DNA of 64,000 bases from Tubulanus polymorphus (GCF_964204645.1 NC_134027.1:21316485-21380484); one strand, 5' to 3'. Numbered from the stretch's first letter, positions 25,091-38,010 are shown. Program-made: numbers and translations. The notes: generated by a model not told the origin, from the sequence alone.

Positions 25091-25509
25091 AAACTGGGTA
25101 CTTTGGCGTGCCCTCATTTGCATGTTAGAAATGGTATTCTGCCATGATATCATAAAGTCTAAAACCAGATTACGTATTCTATTTGTCTTATAGTCCATAT
25201 ACATGTATATATGAAATGGCAGTCGGCATAGCAATATGCTCGGCGAGCAAATAGATTTAGATGACAAATCCCAAAAGTTTCTAGAATTTTACGTATATTA
25301 AACGTTTATTCTATGCTACACCCGGTTACCTGATCTAATCCTTAAAACCATTTTCCAAACGGGATTGAAGTAAGCTAGCTTAAACGTCGAACAAAACCAA
25401 AACATTTGTTTGGATTTTTGTTATGATTTTAATGAAATGTGAATGATCATTCTACCTGTCACACGTCGCTCGCCTAATTCGACAATCACCAATCACTTTC
25501 TTTTTTTAG

Positions 25510-28500
25510 GATGTGAACTCTCAGCTTCTAAGCTCAATGCTGGACAAATCAGCCAACTGGTTACCAGATACAACGAAATGAGGTCTTCATTACGTTCATC
25601 TGATGGATGGAAAGTTGTAAGTACTGTATACTCCTCAGTCTAATACCATTCAACGAAAAGAAAGCCGTACCTCAAATTCGAGATTTTTTTTCAGATATCA
25701 ACCATTATATGATAATGAAATGATATTTTCCCCACCTTTTCCAGGAATGGGATCACGAACTAGCAAAAAGAGCTCAAGCGTTTGCAAATAAATGTGTATT
25801 TGGTCATGGCCTGATGACGAGGTAATGCATTGAGCTGATTTCAGTCTAAAAACACAATTTCAATTTTTCAAGCAAATTCCATATGATGCCATGTTTATTC
25901 AATACTTGCTTCGGATAAGACCCCAGTTCACTAATTTTGAAAGATATTTTGGTAACTTCGGCAGAATTTCAATAAAAAAGTGAATAGTAACACTCATATA
26001 GAATTTCCAACGAACGAAATAGAAAATAAGAAACATTCGAAGAATTCTTGACCGACTGAACTATTCTAGATGTGATGGTACAGTAATCGGTCAGAATGCT
26101 GCCATGTTGAGTAGTTTTACCAACGGTATCAAACCGGGAATAGAAGGCTGGTGGGCCGAAGCTAAAGACTACAATCATTCCGCGGACAAATGTTCCGGCG
26201 TATGTGGCCATTACCGGCAGGTAAGATTATTCCAAACATTTTCTTACATGTGTTCATTAATAACAAGAACAATCTGTCTTAGATTTAGTCACCTAATCAG
26301 GGGCGGATTCAAGGGAGCATGGAGAGCGCTCCCCCATCAAATGGTGCCCTAAAAAAAATTTCAAAGAAATTTCTTTTTAAGTTTCTTCTAAAACTAAACC
26401 ATCCTTATTGGGTGTTTCAAAAGTTTGGTTAATTTTTTTCCGGTGAATTTCCACCAGAAAAGCCCAGATAGGTCTAAAATTGTATTGGGCAATTTTCTGA
26501 GGTACCCGCTCTAGGGGCTTCGTACCTTCGGTGCCCTTATTTATCGTGATGTGCCCTGCTCCCCTCCTTTATTAGACCCTAGATTCGCTCCTGCTTCCTA
26601 ATCGAATAAGTTTAAATCAAACTTAGTTTGTCAAAATATCTCACGATTGTGAGACAACGCCTCTTTCCATTTGAAATTTGGAATATTTGGGGGTGGGGTC
26701 TTATATGAAACTCAGTTCTCCGCGTCTATCCCTGAAGATGTGAAATTTTCTATTTGCAGATGGCGTATTCAAAGGTTTACAAGTTTGGTTGTGGTTACAA
26801 ATTCTGCCCCACTATGACATTTCAATCATCGGGAATCAAACGCAAAAATTACTATTCGTATATCTGCAACTATGACCGGTAGGTTCCCTTTCGTTGGTTA
26901 GTGCATGAACGAATTAAGAAAATGGAAATATGATAATATTGATTATGAAAAGCTAAAAAATTCAATCTACCTTCTGAGGTTGATTTCGGTGCTAAATGAG
27001 AAGGATTGAAAGGGTTTGGGCATTTACTGGAGCAAATTTCGCAATATCGTATTTCATTGTTGTCTGGGCTGTTGAAGCAACCGTATGTCTCATTTCCATG
27101 GCCAAAAACGTTTGAAAATGTAGCCCAGGCTCTTGCTTTTGTGTAAACGCTTGGCCCGTTCTTAATTGGAACGGGCTAGATTTTAGATAACGTAGTGTGA
27201 ACATGGTTCTATAGTGATAGTGTGTACGCTGTTGATGGCAAGTCTCCGGCACTGACCGAAAAACAACCCCCGAAATAACGTGCATTACTTATATATATAT
27301 ATATATTTTTTGTATTGTTTTGAAGGGCGATGCCAGGTTCGGGAAAAGGTATTTACAAAACTGGTTCCTCGTGCACCAAATGCAGCAAGGATCACGATTC
27401 CAATAATGCCGTCAAGTGCGACCGATCATCAAAGACTTGTTCTGGTAAGTGAATTCTAATCCAGTGCCACGCGGGGCAGGCTAAAGACCATGAGGTATGT
27501 TCCAGAACCATTCCGCGTGTGTTCCAGACCCATTCCGCGTGTGCAGCCTACACAGTTCAATACACCTTGCTCTTTATTGTGCCTTAATATATTGTTTACG
27601 CCATTGGCTTAATACAATACAGGAAAGGAAAAAGATAAGTGTCACAACAATAGAATAAAACGATTATCACTAATTTATCAAAAATACTCATGTTTTCACA
27701 AGGATAAACGAAGATTTAAAAAAGAATGTCAATAGCTCCATTCAAAGTCTAATACATGTAATCGACATCTAAAATGCTCTGTAAAATCAGTTATTCATTT
27801 AGTAGTTTCTATTTCGTCAAAAGCCTACTTTTGACCGGTTTTTATTTTAACTGCTGCCATCGCTATCTTTGTCGTGTGTTGTGCTTTTTGCCGAAAAATT
27901 CTGCTCAACAATGAAGCATAGTTGAGTTATATTTTGGTTTGAGATCTGATTAATTTTAGTAATGCCGAACACGTGGAAGTACGCATTGTCCCTGCCTCAA
28001 ATTTACGATACATTTGAAATTATCTCACAGTTTGACCACAGCACAGTGTCGAATTGACACTTTGTCTGTGCTATATTGTAAATACATGTATGAAATGTTA
28101 GTAGAGTTGGCTTAATGGCTAACAAATTGTATGGACTATTTTAGGTACTTACATGTGCAAATATGGAACTTGTCATAGACGTGAGTTAAATTTATGTTGC
28201 GTCAGTTGTAAAAAAATGTTTCTATAATCTATGTTGAGATTTTCTAGTTACTTGTGATTATCAATGTGCATAAAAGTAACAATCTATGATTACGGCTTCC
28301 AGTCCACAAGGACTTACAGGGTATTGAGATACACTATATTTCTAGAACAGTATTTTGTATATTTAGAATGCAACATGGATCGAGGAGTTTGTAGTGGACA
28401 CGGAATACCGGACCCGAATAACGGATGTAAATGTAAATGCGACGCGAAATACAGCGGAAAGCAATGTCAATGTAAGAAAGAAATTAATTTGATTTTTCAG

Positions 28501-29089
28501 TCCAAGGTAGAACTGCTCGGTGTGTGAAGAACGCTAGATCGACTAGAGGTACAATGAGGAACTGCAAATGATTGCAGACGTTCACACGATAAAACATGCG
28601 AAGAGATAAAATTCCTTTTAACTTTTTCAACCACTTAAACACATTAGCCATAGTTTTAATCAGTAAATTTAGATAGCTGTATAAATCCAATTATCAACAA
28701 GGGATGAGGATGAGCTTTGGAAAATATCGATTGACCGGTATGCCGTTATCATGCCGTTCTATCTAGGTGGGTATTTTAGTGCGGGTCCTGTGCGGTAAAT
28801 CTGAAGCCGCATAATTTATGCAAATAGCATTGTCAGACATATTGATAATATCAAGTAAACAGGAATCATCTCTAAACCCAGACTTGAACTTTAATCGGTC
28901 TAAATTCAAGTGAATTCTATTGTCCGATTTCGTTATAAGTAGATTACTATTCTTCAATGTTGCTTTGTCACCTTCGTGCTTGTGGTTCCAGGTGAAGATT
29001 CGTTTCTATGGTGCGCTGGTTCCGTAGATTTATGTCCAATCGATAAAGGTACAAGGGACATATGTAAATACACATGCCGCAAGGAGTAA
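25510..29089 (+). CDS. CAP-superfamily secreted protein with EGF-like module (CRISP/SCP-like), 5' end missing
   Basis: Eight exons agree in phase: 25510-25616, 25745-25821, 26070-26220, 26760-26878, 27326-27444, 28145-28180, 28367-28471, 28992-29089. The first three give a CAP fold: LVTRYNEMRSSLR, EWDHELAKRAQAFANKC with FGH, and CGHYRQ in place of the usual GHYTQ signature. Exon 4 supplies the CAP2-like FGCGYKFCPT and YYSYICNYD. Exon 5 is a Cys-rich hinge (SSCTKCSKDHD). Exon 7 is EGF-like (GVCSGHGIPDPNNGCKCKC). Exon 8 has ShK-like cysteine spacing (LCPIDKGTRDICKYTC) and reaches a TAA at 29087-29089, though AGGA|GTAAGT there could be a donor. The signal-peptide exon was not found. Probably an extracellular CAP/CRISP-type protein; substrate or partner unknown. 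Intron 3 carries a MITE. Confidence 0.82.
26290..26605. mobile_element. hAT-like MITE in a CAP-gene intron
   Basis: TAATCAGGGGCGGATTCAAG at about 26293 is mirrored imperfectly by AGATTCGCTCCTGCTTCCTA at about 26581. It is related to the 17139-17415 element by its end motif. Confidence 0.5.
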
Positions 29090-31080
29090 GTAGTCAAAAC
29101 ATCATAACACGGGTGGTCCTGCACATTACTATAAAAAAGTCTCCAACAAGCTCTTGCGTTTCATCGTAGGATCCTCACTGATTATCTATTTCAAGGGTGC
29201 AGGCTGACCGTACCCGGAGCCGCATTTTCATTGTATCGTCGCGCAAATCAAACATGATCGATGTTTTTTATGACAAAAAACCATTTAAAATTTCATTCTA
29301 GAATTCCAGAATGCAGGTAGATAAATCTACACACTTAAGGGACCCGCAATAGAATTCAACCGCTGCCGGAGAACGAGCGCACAATTACATCGGTCCCGAA
29401 TGAGCATCGAGCGAAGCGAGTCAAATCAATCCAAATCCATAGCCGCGGAAACTGCATATTTTGTATATAACGATGATAGTAATAGTTTACATATCGGGTG
29501 TCCCAAAAATAGTGAACCGTTTTCTGACGACAATATCGCAAATACATTTACATACGGGTTTTTCAAAATCGATAACTAAAAATTTAGATTAATTATTTTC
29601 ATCAAGAAGTTTGATATATAACCGCAGTGAACATGGAATGGATAATAATATCTAAAACACTACGAATATTTACCAAGTATGATAAAAAGTTAATGAATAT
29701 TACTACGAAGGACTACATAGTTAATATAAGTTATTCATTTACGATCCCCTATCCTCATTTCATCAACACTCTCCTTATATTTTGCAACTTCGATTCAGTA
29801 ATATAATAGTCATTTCTAACGTATTTATTTATCCATACATTTGCCTGTATAATGTATGCATATATTCGAACTATTTGAATAAACGAATACAAAGATATAA
29901 GACTAAGATGGACTTGGGTAATCACTCTTTATCAGTTCCAATACTCGAAAAAACATTAAGTCATCTAGAGAATATGTCACTTTCTATGGAATGTTACGTC
30001 ATTACGTCGTTAAAAAAATCAATCTTGTAGCGCCACCTACCCAGGTCCGTGCCAAGGGGTATTCAGGGGTAGCGAACTCACGCTAAAAAAATTTTCAAAG
30101 TGCCCTTCAAAAAGTCAGCGTCTTATGGTTCAAGATTTTTCGAAATTTGGATACAATTTTCATGTTTTTTTTGGGAAATGATAAGTAATCCATTTTCTAA
30201 TGGTGTACTCAGGTACCCGGGCGCCATCACATTTAAGATCTGCCCTTTTTCAATATGAAAGTGCCCCTTTTTACGGTTAAAAGTGCTACCAAACTTCGAA
30301 AATAATCTATTACTTAATAGTTGGATGAAGCCACTTCGATGAAACTCGATAGACATGTACCCAATATCAGAAGTGAACCCTATATAATTAATTCCTAATC
30401 TTTCCACTTGTGGCGTAAATCGCCAAAAGCCATTTCAGTATATGTTTTTCGAGCTTAATGCAGCAATTTCACTGAATCCCGGAGCTTGGTGCATCAGTAA
30501 AAATGTATTGTGGTGAAAAAGTAAGCATACAGTACTGCGATGAGAAACGTCGTAATTGTATCATATGATACAATATGGTGGGAATTTTCAGTCGTGACCC
30601 ACTCGCGTAGGGGCCTATACATTGAGATTGCGCACAGCAATCAAAACAACTTATTTTCCGAAATCAACACTTTTTCGGAAAGTGACGTTTCGCGAAACAA
30701 TGTTTCTTGATTCGAACTGAGGTCGAAAAACAAATGAGAAAAACATTTCTGTTTCGTTTGTTTTTGCTTTACTCGGTCGGATCTTAGTTTGCCAAGACTA
30801 ACCCTATTGGATTATTCATTTGACCCCACGACGGGACGGCCTTTGGAGTGTTGCCCGCACACGGTAAGCAGCCGAGCTGCCGAGGCTGTTGCCGTTTAGG
30901 TGTTTATTTCGTGCTGTATTAGTTGCTTTCGTAATGTAAGGCGTTGGGGGTTCTATGAAATCAGTTATATTTTTCAGAAGGCCTCTTACGTGATCCACCC
31001 CTGGGACGTTATCCAGTTGTTGTTATTTCGACGACCTTCCCCTCTTCCTGTCTCTTACCTGGGCCAACGACGTTTTTACT
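29090..31080. other. intergenic, no gene established
   Basis: Short frames on both strands without domain signals. A region at about 30030-30260 carries CCAGGTCCGTGCC and GGTACCCGGGCGCC and looks repeat-derived, but no clean terminal repeats could be paired. Confidence 0.4.
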
Positions 31081-31083
31081 CAC

Positions 31084-31306
31084 AATTGTTTCATCACAGG
31101 GCACATCGTAGATGCAATAGCTCGGTGGATCGAAATCGTTTGGTTTAACGTCGTCGCTTTAGTTAAACGTTCGACCTGCTGGACCAATTCAGGCAATTGT
31201 TTCGCTTGAACGTTCATCAAGTTATAGATATCATCGGGACCAGACATCTGAGGCAAAGCGCACTTTAATATCTTCGCGATTTCTTTCATGAAACACAAAT
31301 CTAAAC
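31084..31306 (-). CDS. isolated internal exon, product not recognised
   Basis: The minus strand shows TTTTAG before about 31306, then an open 223-bp segment ending at 31084 before a strong GTGAGTAA donor; beyond the donor the frame meets a stop within one codon. The segment reads CFMKEIAKILKCALPQMSG, PDDIYNLMNVQAKQLPELVQ and ERLTKATTLNQTISIHR, a helical, soluble composition without low complexity. Composition plus matched splice sites suggest a real exon of a larger minus-strand gene, or a stray duplicated exon. No partner exons were identified and the family was not recognised. A second possible acceptor lies six bases downstream. Confidence 0.4.
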
Positions 31307-31389
31307 CTAAAACCGAGAATATCCAGGAATTGATTAAATGTATGTTTGTATGTATATTATTTGATCCTCAATTATAATTACAAATACAA

Positions 31390-31700
31390 TTTATAGCAAA
31401 TAAGTAGATTGATGATGAGGGGCCAAAACAGAGCGTACTAAGAAATCTAACTCGATTCCCGCTGAGCTCAGATAAAATGTAAAATTGAGTAATTGGTGTA
31501 GTTTCCTTCTGAAATGCATTATCTTAGATTTATCTGGATTGACGGACAGTTTCCATATCTTGCACCAATCTGAAAGTTGGTTAATCATGATCTAGAGAAG
31601 CTGTTCGTCCTCAGCTAGGAGAACATCATCTGCATCTAGAAGTATTGGTAGTTTCAAGTCTTCAACAGCGACCCCAAGATCCAAGGATTTAATCTTAGTA
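31390..31700 (-). mobile_element. LINE reverse-transcriptase fragment
   Basis: The minus strand encodes LPILLDADDVLLAEDEQLL, with DADD at the YADD active-site position, then a stop, then INQLSDWCKIWKLSVNPDKS, the usual segment after the active site in non-LTR reverse transcriptases. Only palm-domain remains are seen. Confidence 0.72.
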
Positions 31701-31739
31701 TTCGGCAGTATCATTCATTAACTTCGCCATATCACAGAG

Positions 31740-32400
31740 TTATATTGTGCCATGAAACCCCAAAAGCTGAAATATTCATACACATTTCCTACATTGCCAC
31801 AATACGGAGCATGGCCATTTCTGCTTCCTGCTGCTTCGCGTAAATCCCGCGCAACCGCGCGTGTTGATATAAAGAAAATGAATTTGGTTATAAGCAGTTA
31901 CCTTGACGGACTACACATGAGCTAGGGAAACTATCTGTCAGGTGTCCATTTATCTTTACACGAACATTATTTTCTCTGTGCATTCTTTAGATTTTCATCA
32001 TTCTTCAAAATCATCCGCGAGGCGAACCAACCTATAGATGTTTCCGGGAAATCAAGACATTTAATCCAACATTTACGATATACGTAACGATTACGATTTC
32101 GTTTGATATAGCAATTTCTGAATGTATCGTACCTTTGGTGGCATGCCTACAGCATCCTCGCATCCTGGGGTCTAATTACCGCCCGCTGAAAGCTGACGAC
32201 AATACATTGGTCTATTACATTGCCCAATGTTTCGGAAGCGATATCATACACTCGTTTTGAAGCATGATCCCCAAACCGTTTAGATTTTAGCGTATCTTAG
32301 TTAAAGGATTACTAGTGACGACGCATAGTAAGTAAAATAACTCCTACTAAAAATTTTAAACGAGCGATTTTTATTTCAAATGAACTACAGCATGGCAGAT
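31740..32400. other. intergenic with a remnant of the inverted-arm repeat
   Basis: Around 31918-31985 the plus strand has GAAACTATCTGTCAGGTGTC, matching the repeat arms at 38200 and 43750 (GAAACTATCTGTCACGTGTC). Nothing else is supported. Confidence 0.4.
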
Positions 32401-32404
32401 TTGG

Positions 32405-32700
32405 GTTCTAATTTCTGGTTCTGACTAGCGCCATCAAACTAGAAATTTCAGAATATGGAGCTGTCAAATGCCGTATTGAATTTATGATTTTGGAATTTTC
32501 CCATCGATACGTCGGCTTTCGTTGTCTCCCAAATGGCCAATCAGTATAATTCTCGTTGAACGTTGGTAATTTCAATGTGGGTAGCTGTGGGGTCTTTCTT
32601 GGATGATTTTTCTCGAATTTTGCCTCGATTCCTGGACTAGCCGCATCTCGTCGAATCGTGATTCGATTTCGGATGATGTCGTCTTCGTAGTTCAATTAAA
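32405..32700 (-). mobile_element. BEL/Pao-like gag (DUF1759-type) remnant, copy 1
   Basis: The minus strand reads HPRKTPQLPTLKLPTFNENY followed by TDW, a signature of BEL/Pao gag polyproteins (LPxLxLPxFxGxxxxW). In another frame ETTKADVSMGKF and HKFNTAF continue. It is collinear with a second copy at 43955-44310 and lies next to GPCR unit 1, so it was probably duplicated with it. Confidence 0.5.
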
Positions 32701-33141
32701 TAGTCATCTTATCGTTATTTCATTCATTTTATTGTGGGAAATTTCCGTGCTCTAGCATCATATTGATGGCTAGAAATCATTACAAAAATCCATTCTAGGC
32801 CGTGGAATGGCATTATTGATTGGTCCAAAAACGAGGTAAAGAAATTGTAATTTGATCATGTCTTCGAATTTTGATAGCATATATTTCCGAAAAAATGTGA
32901 GTAAATATAAAACATAGCCGCAAAGCAGTCAACGCCTAGCAGCATCATTAATATGCAAACCTTTGGAAATTATGAATAGAAATGAAGAAATTCTTTATAG
33001 TCGGAATTTGAACCTGATAAACTGGTACATCAATATAGTAGTAAGAACTGACAAATTACTTTAGATATGACGGAAGACACTATGTACATGTAGTATGACA
33101 ACATTTAATCGTTTGAAAAAGTTTTCGAAATATTTGCCAGC

Positions 33142-34173
33142 CTACGCTCGTTTTCCTAATCGGCCGCAGCTCAAAAACCAGACAAGGGTTTTTCCAAAAG
33201 CTCTCCGGATACATATATACACGAACAAATTGATCATAGAATTTACGGTGTGTAAAAATTGACCCGAATGATACGGTCGATATTTCCTGCCCTCATTTGC
33301 TGGTAAAATCGCCGGCAAAAATGTGTTAAGTACATCCATCATATATTCAACCATATATATCATATTTAAAACCAGTATCGTAAGTGTAATCTGGCGACCT
33401 TGTTTACTACTAGTGGAGCTTACATGTTCGACCATTTGTTGAAGTTTCTGGCGCACATGAACCGCTTCGATCACTAATATGAACATATGAACGTTACACG
33501 CTAAAACAAAGGCACCCGGCATAAACTTAAGCACAACCTTACCGAATACAAAATCGTAATACATTGCGTATTGCTTATTGAGAAGCAGTAACTTTTTCTG
33601 ATCGATATACGTACACGGTTGATCGGGATTGACTACGTACGTCTCTTTATCCCAAATCGTCGGTATATCAAAGATAAAAGTTGCAAGCCAAGTCGCAAGA
33701 GATATACGAAACGCATTTTGAATTGTACATATTCGTCTGGCAGATAGCGGGTATCTTATGGCCACATAGCGATCAATACTTAATGCAAAAAGCAACCAAG
33801 GACTCGTTGTCGTGGTCATCTGGAATATGGCATCTATATAAAGATAAATATGGTGGAAGTACTGTTGATAAGTATGATTAAAGCGAATAGATTCAAACGG
33901 GAAGCGCTTGGAAAGCATCATCAACTCGCGTCCGAACAGCCCGGTTAAACAGTTGACGGTATCGGCTACAGCAAGTGTCTCCAAATATAAAATACTGCTT
34001 CCGTTATGTTGCATTAGACGAAGAACTATGAATGCGAGGCAGTTGGAGACGACGCCAATGGAGTAAAGTATGGCACGGGCTAATGTCATTATGGTATCGT
34101 ACGTGTAAGTACCCGAACCATCACAGAAATTGCCGCAGCAGATATCCGTTTGGTTTGTTACCAGACTGTACAT
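33142..34173 (-). CDS. intronless rhodopsin-family GPCR, paralogue 1
   Basis: 343 residues in one exon. The N terminus is short with NQT and a CC pair. TM1 has GVVSNCLAFIVL, TM2 LAVADTVNCLTG, TM3 ends SIDRYVAIRYPL (canonical DRY), ICL3 holds SSTSSKQGRQITL, and TM7 has NLFVY in place of NPxxY. This resembles invertebrate peptide receptors of the FMRFamide-receptor type, but the ligand is unknown. Start choice: MYSLV, because the upstream ATG (34250) is out of frame here through a small deletion relative to paralogue 2, and the predicted proteins then have equal length. It shares a 305-bp identical tract with paralogue 2 (33731-34035 here). Confidence 0.9.
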   Translation of the reverse strand: MYSLVTNQTDICCGNFCDGSGTYTYDTIMTLARAILYSIGVVSNCLAFIVLRLMQHNGSSILYLETLAVADTVNCLTGLFGRELMMLSKRFPFESIRFNHTYQQYFHHIYLYIDAIFQMTTTTSPWLLFALSIDRYVAIRYPLSARRICTIQNAFRISLATWLATFIFDIPTIWDKETYVVNPDQPCTYIDQKKLLLLNKQYAMYYDFVFGKVVLKFMPGAFVLACNVHMFILVIEAVHVRQKLQQMVEHVSSTSSKQGRQITLTILVLNMIYMVEYMMDVLNTFLPAILPANEGRKYRPYHSGQFLHTVNSMINLFVYICIRRAFGKTLVWFLSCGRLGKRA

Positions 34174-36210
34174 TCTTCCAGATTACATCCGAAGTAATAT
34201 AACAGTGAAACTCGCAGTACAGTGACGCACTTGCAGTGTATAATCATTTTCCCTATACGTTAGGATCAACTTTGCCGCAAGTTTTCCATTCACCACCATA
34301 TTAGCTATTACGATAAACACAGTGTAAAGTTACCGGATATAATTCTAAGATATAGAGAGGTACCCCAGTATAGTCCAGTAGTGCTCGGTTTTCCATCGAA
34401 AATATCACCGGGGCACGTCGCTCAAAAGATGATAGATAAGTTCTCAACCTGCGGCGGATTAGAACTTACCCGTCAGTTTGTCTACGCTGATCTTCTATAT
34501 AATATATCGATCGATTAATTGTATCAAGAATGTATTCGATATTTCAAATAGTTATTTTCGAAATGAAATATATAATTGCCTACCCACCCTCAAAATGTTG
34601 GATGAAATTACTTTTTTCTATGATAATTATGTGACCGGCCGACTGCAAAACTTTCCATCTTCGTAAATATTTTTGTTTTTTAATCAAATCATGACTTCAG
34701 CACTTAGATCGACATCATAGAAATATTTTATTGCATCGGATCCGACAATTTGACTCTAGAAATGATACAGCTGTGCTCAAACAACTTTGCTAATTAGCTA
34801 TTGATAGCTATTGACCTTGCATTTTAAATTGATACAGAATCCTAAAATATATCATTTTCAGAATTACATTTTGACATTTTCCTTTTCAGAAACAGTTTCC
34901 AAATGTGAAATGTGTTCAAAATATAGTCTTTTATTATACAAAAACCTCAAATTCGTTTCAGTATTGTGGTGTTCTAGCTGCTAAGCAAACCTTTTACTGG
35001 AAATTTGGTCAGTGAAAATTATTTATAGCGACCTACCCACTGCCAGAATACCCGATTTTTTTTCTATTAAAAGAGAAGCCAATGAGCGTGATTAATTTTT
35101 CGGAGTAATATTCTAGAATATGAAATGTGAAGAAATTCAACTAGAGGACCAAAGGTCCTGAGGCTTGAAAAATATCAGATATTCAAAGGTGTCCCCCTTT
35201 CGAGTTAAGAACATTTACATTCCGTGGTATTATACTGGTACCTTCTGAAACATGGCCATGGCCGCGACTGCACATCAATACCTGGCATTGGGTGTTTCCG
35301 TGTTACACTTATATACATGTACAACTAAAGTAAACGGAGATCGGGAAAACACAAACAATGAACGCTTTTACGGTTCGCAGCGCTTTTACGGCCGCAAAAT
35401 GTGATCTACCGATCTCAGAAAAATTATGTGACCCAAGCCTCAATAACCCTCATCCCCCTAAATCTCTACATATTTCCACTGCTCTCTGGAATGATGAGAT
35501 GAAGAATAAAAATCGACATCAGTAGCACCAAAGCTAACCGTACCATTTCTTCTCACTACTTGAACTAACCTATGCGCAAAGACAGAGAAAAATTCGCGAT
35601 TTTAGAGAGAGATAAATATAATGCAACACTCATCATCGATTCGACACAGCAGTTGCACTTAAATACTTGTAGTAAAGCGCGGTCGATTGATGCGCGCGGG
35701 CAGTATCTTATCTTCAAGCACAAAACTATCGTATTGTTTCCAATAATTAATTTGTTTACACTCTTCGCGTAAAAGTAACGCGACACATCTGAATTTCTTC
35801 CGGACAGCAAAGTAAAATTAGGTGACAATTGGAACTCTTTAATTTCGCGCATTGAAACATACATACGCTTTAAGCGGCGTGATCAGTACGCACAATAGGG
35901 AGCATTTATTGATTGCTAGAAAAGTGATAAAGCGACTCAACTTGTCGAACTGAACGGTTGATTGTGCGAATAATACTAGTTGCTCCCTACACTACGGCAC
36001 ATACGATCTGTTAAGGCTCTTTTCGAGCCTAAAAAGTATACATGTACCGAATACCTTAGGTATGGAAGCCCTGAGACGACATCTTGAGTTCTGAGACGAC
36101 ATCTTGAGTTCACGAGTTTTCAAGTTCAACCTCGTGAGTTCTCAAGTTCATGAGTTTCTGCCCGTATGTTTAAATGGCAAAACGCCTGCGATATCGAGAC
36201 ATCGAACGTT
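34174..36210. other. upstream region of GPCR paralogue 1
   Basis: 34200-34510 is nearly identical to 40395-40705 upstream of paralogue 2, so the probable promoter was duplicated too. 34870-35000 matches 46410-46540 beside the broken third copy. Two tandem TGAGACGACATCTTGAGTTC units lie at about 36073-36112. No additional gene is supported. Confidence 0.5.
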
Positions 36211-36214
36211 AACA

Positions 36215-38010
36215 CCCAAGTCTCAGGCAGGCCAACACTAGGGTACGTTTATTTACTAGGCCAACACTACGGTTACTGCGTTTATTCACCAGGCTAACGA
36301 TAGGGTAACTACATTTACTCACTAGGCCAACACTAAGGTTACTGCGTTTATTCACCCGGCCAACACTAGGGTAACTACGTTTATTCACAAGGCCAACACC
36401 AGGGTTACTGCGTTTATTCACCAGGCCAACACTAGGGTTACTGCGTTTATTCACCAGGCCAACACTAAGGTTACTGCGTTTATTCACCAGGCCAACACTA
36501 GGGTTACAGCGTTTATTAAACAGGCCAACAATAGGGTAAGTACGTTTACTCACTAGACTAACACAAGGGTTACTGCATTTATTCACCAGGCCAACACTAG
36601 GGTAACTGCGTTTATTAAACAGGCCAACACTAGGGTTACTGCGTTTATTTAACAGGCCAACACTAGGGTAACTACGTTTATTAAACAGGTCAACATTGGT
36701 TTGACTACAATTACTCACTAGGCCAACACTAGGGTTACTGCGTTTATTCACCAGGCCAATACTAGGGTTACTGCGTTTATTAAACAGGCCAGCACTGGGG
36801 TTACTGCGTTTATTAAACGGGTCAACATTAGTTTGACTACAATTACTCACTAGGCCAACACTAGGGTTACTGCGTTTATTCACCAGGCCTATACTAGGGT
36901 TACTGCGTTTATTAAACAGGCCAACACTGGGGTTACTGCGTTTATTAAACGGGTCAACATTAGTTTGACAACAATTACTCACTAGGCCAACACTAGGGTT
37001 ACTGCGTTTATTAACCACGCCAACACTAGGGTTACTGCGTTTATTCACCAGGACAACACTAAGGTTACTGTGTTTATTAAACAGGCCAACACTAGGGTTA
37101 CTGCGTTTATCTAACAGGCCAACACTAGGGTTACTGCGTTTATTAAACAGGTCAACATTAGTTTGACAACATTTACTCACTAGGCCAACACTAGGGTTAC
37201 TGCGTTTATTAAACAGGCCAAAACTAGGGTTACTGCGTTTATTTAACAGGCCAACACTAGGGTAAATACGTTTATTAAACAGGTCAACATTAGTTTGACT
37301 ACAATTACTCACTAGGCCAACACTAGGGTTACTGCGTTTATTAAACAGGCCAACACTAGGGTTACTGCGTTTATTTAACAGGCCAACACTAGGTTAAGTA
37401 CGTTTATTAAACAGGTCAACATTAGTTTGACAACATTTACTTACTAGGCCAACTCTAGGGTTACTGCGTTTATTTGACAGGTCATCACTAGGGTAACTAC
37501 GTTTATTCACCAGGCCAACACTAGGGTTACTGCGTTTATTCACCAGGCCAACACTAGGGTAACTGCGTTTATTCACCAGGCCAACACTAGGGTAACTGCG
37601 TTTATATGGTAACTACGTTTACTCACTAGGCTTACACTAGGGTTACTGCATTTATTCACCAGGCCAACACTAGGTTAACTACGTTTATTAAACAGGCCAA
37701 CATTAGTTTGACAACATTTACTCACTAGACCAACACTAGGGTTACTGCGTTTATTCACCAGGCCAACACTAGGGTAACTACAGTTATTTACCAGGCCAAC
37801 ACTAGGGTTACTGCGTTTATTAAACAGGCCAACACTAGGGTAACTGCTTTAATTTAACAGGCCAACACTAGGGTAACTACGTTTATTCACCAGGCCAACA
37901 CTAAGGTTACTGCGTTTATTAAACAGGCCAACACTAGGCTAATTACGTTCATTTAACAGGCAAACACTAGGAGTAACTACGTTTATTAGACAGGCCAAGA
38001 CTAGGGGTTA
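36215..38010. repeat. 33-bp minisatellite, block 1 (about 54 units) with higher-order structure
   Basis: The unit is close to GGCCAACACTAGGGTTACTG followed by CGTTTATTCACCA. Because 33 is a multiple of three, the minus strand stays open as repeats of NKRSNPSVGLV. A variant TCAACATTAGTTTGAC appears every fourth unit around 36690-36980, giving a 132-bp higher-order period. The frame has no ATG at its start and is treated as incidental. Confidence 0.92.

Noticed and set aside
26992-27285. 97-codon minus-strand frame inside the CAP gene intron
   Set aside because: Antisense to a supported intron, with no domain or splice evidence.
36209-37312. 367-codon repeat protein NKRSNPSVGLV
   Set aside because: A 33-bp repeat without stops stays open automatically; there is no ATG start, no signal peptide, and neighbouring repeat units contain stops and frame changes.
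36215-38010. Telomere-like TTAGGG content in the minisatellite
   Set aside because: TAGGGTTA occurs once per 33-bp unit as part of a longer unrelated sequence; there is no tandem hexamer.
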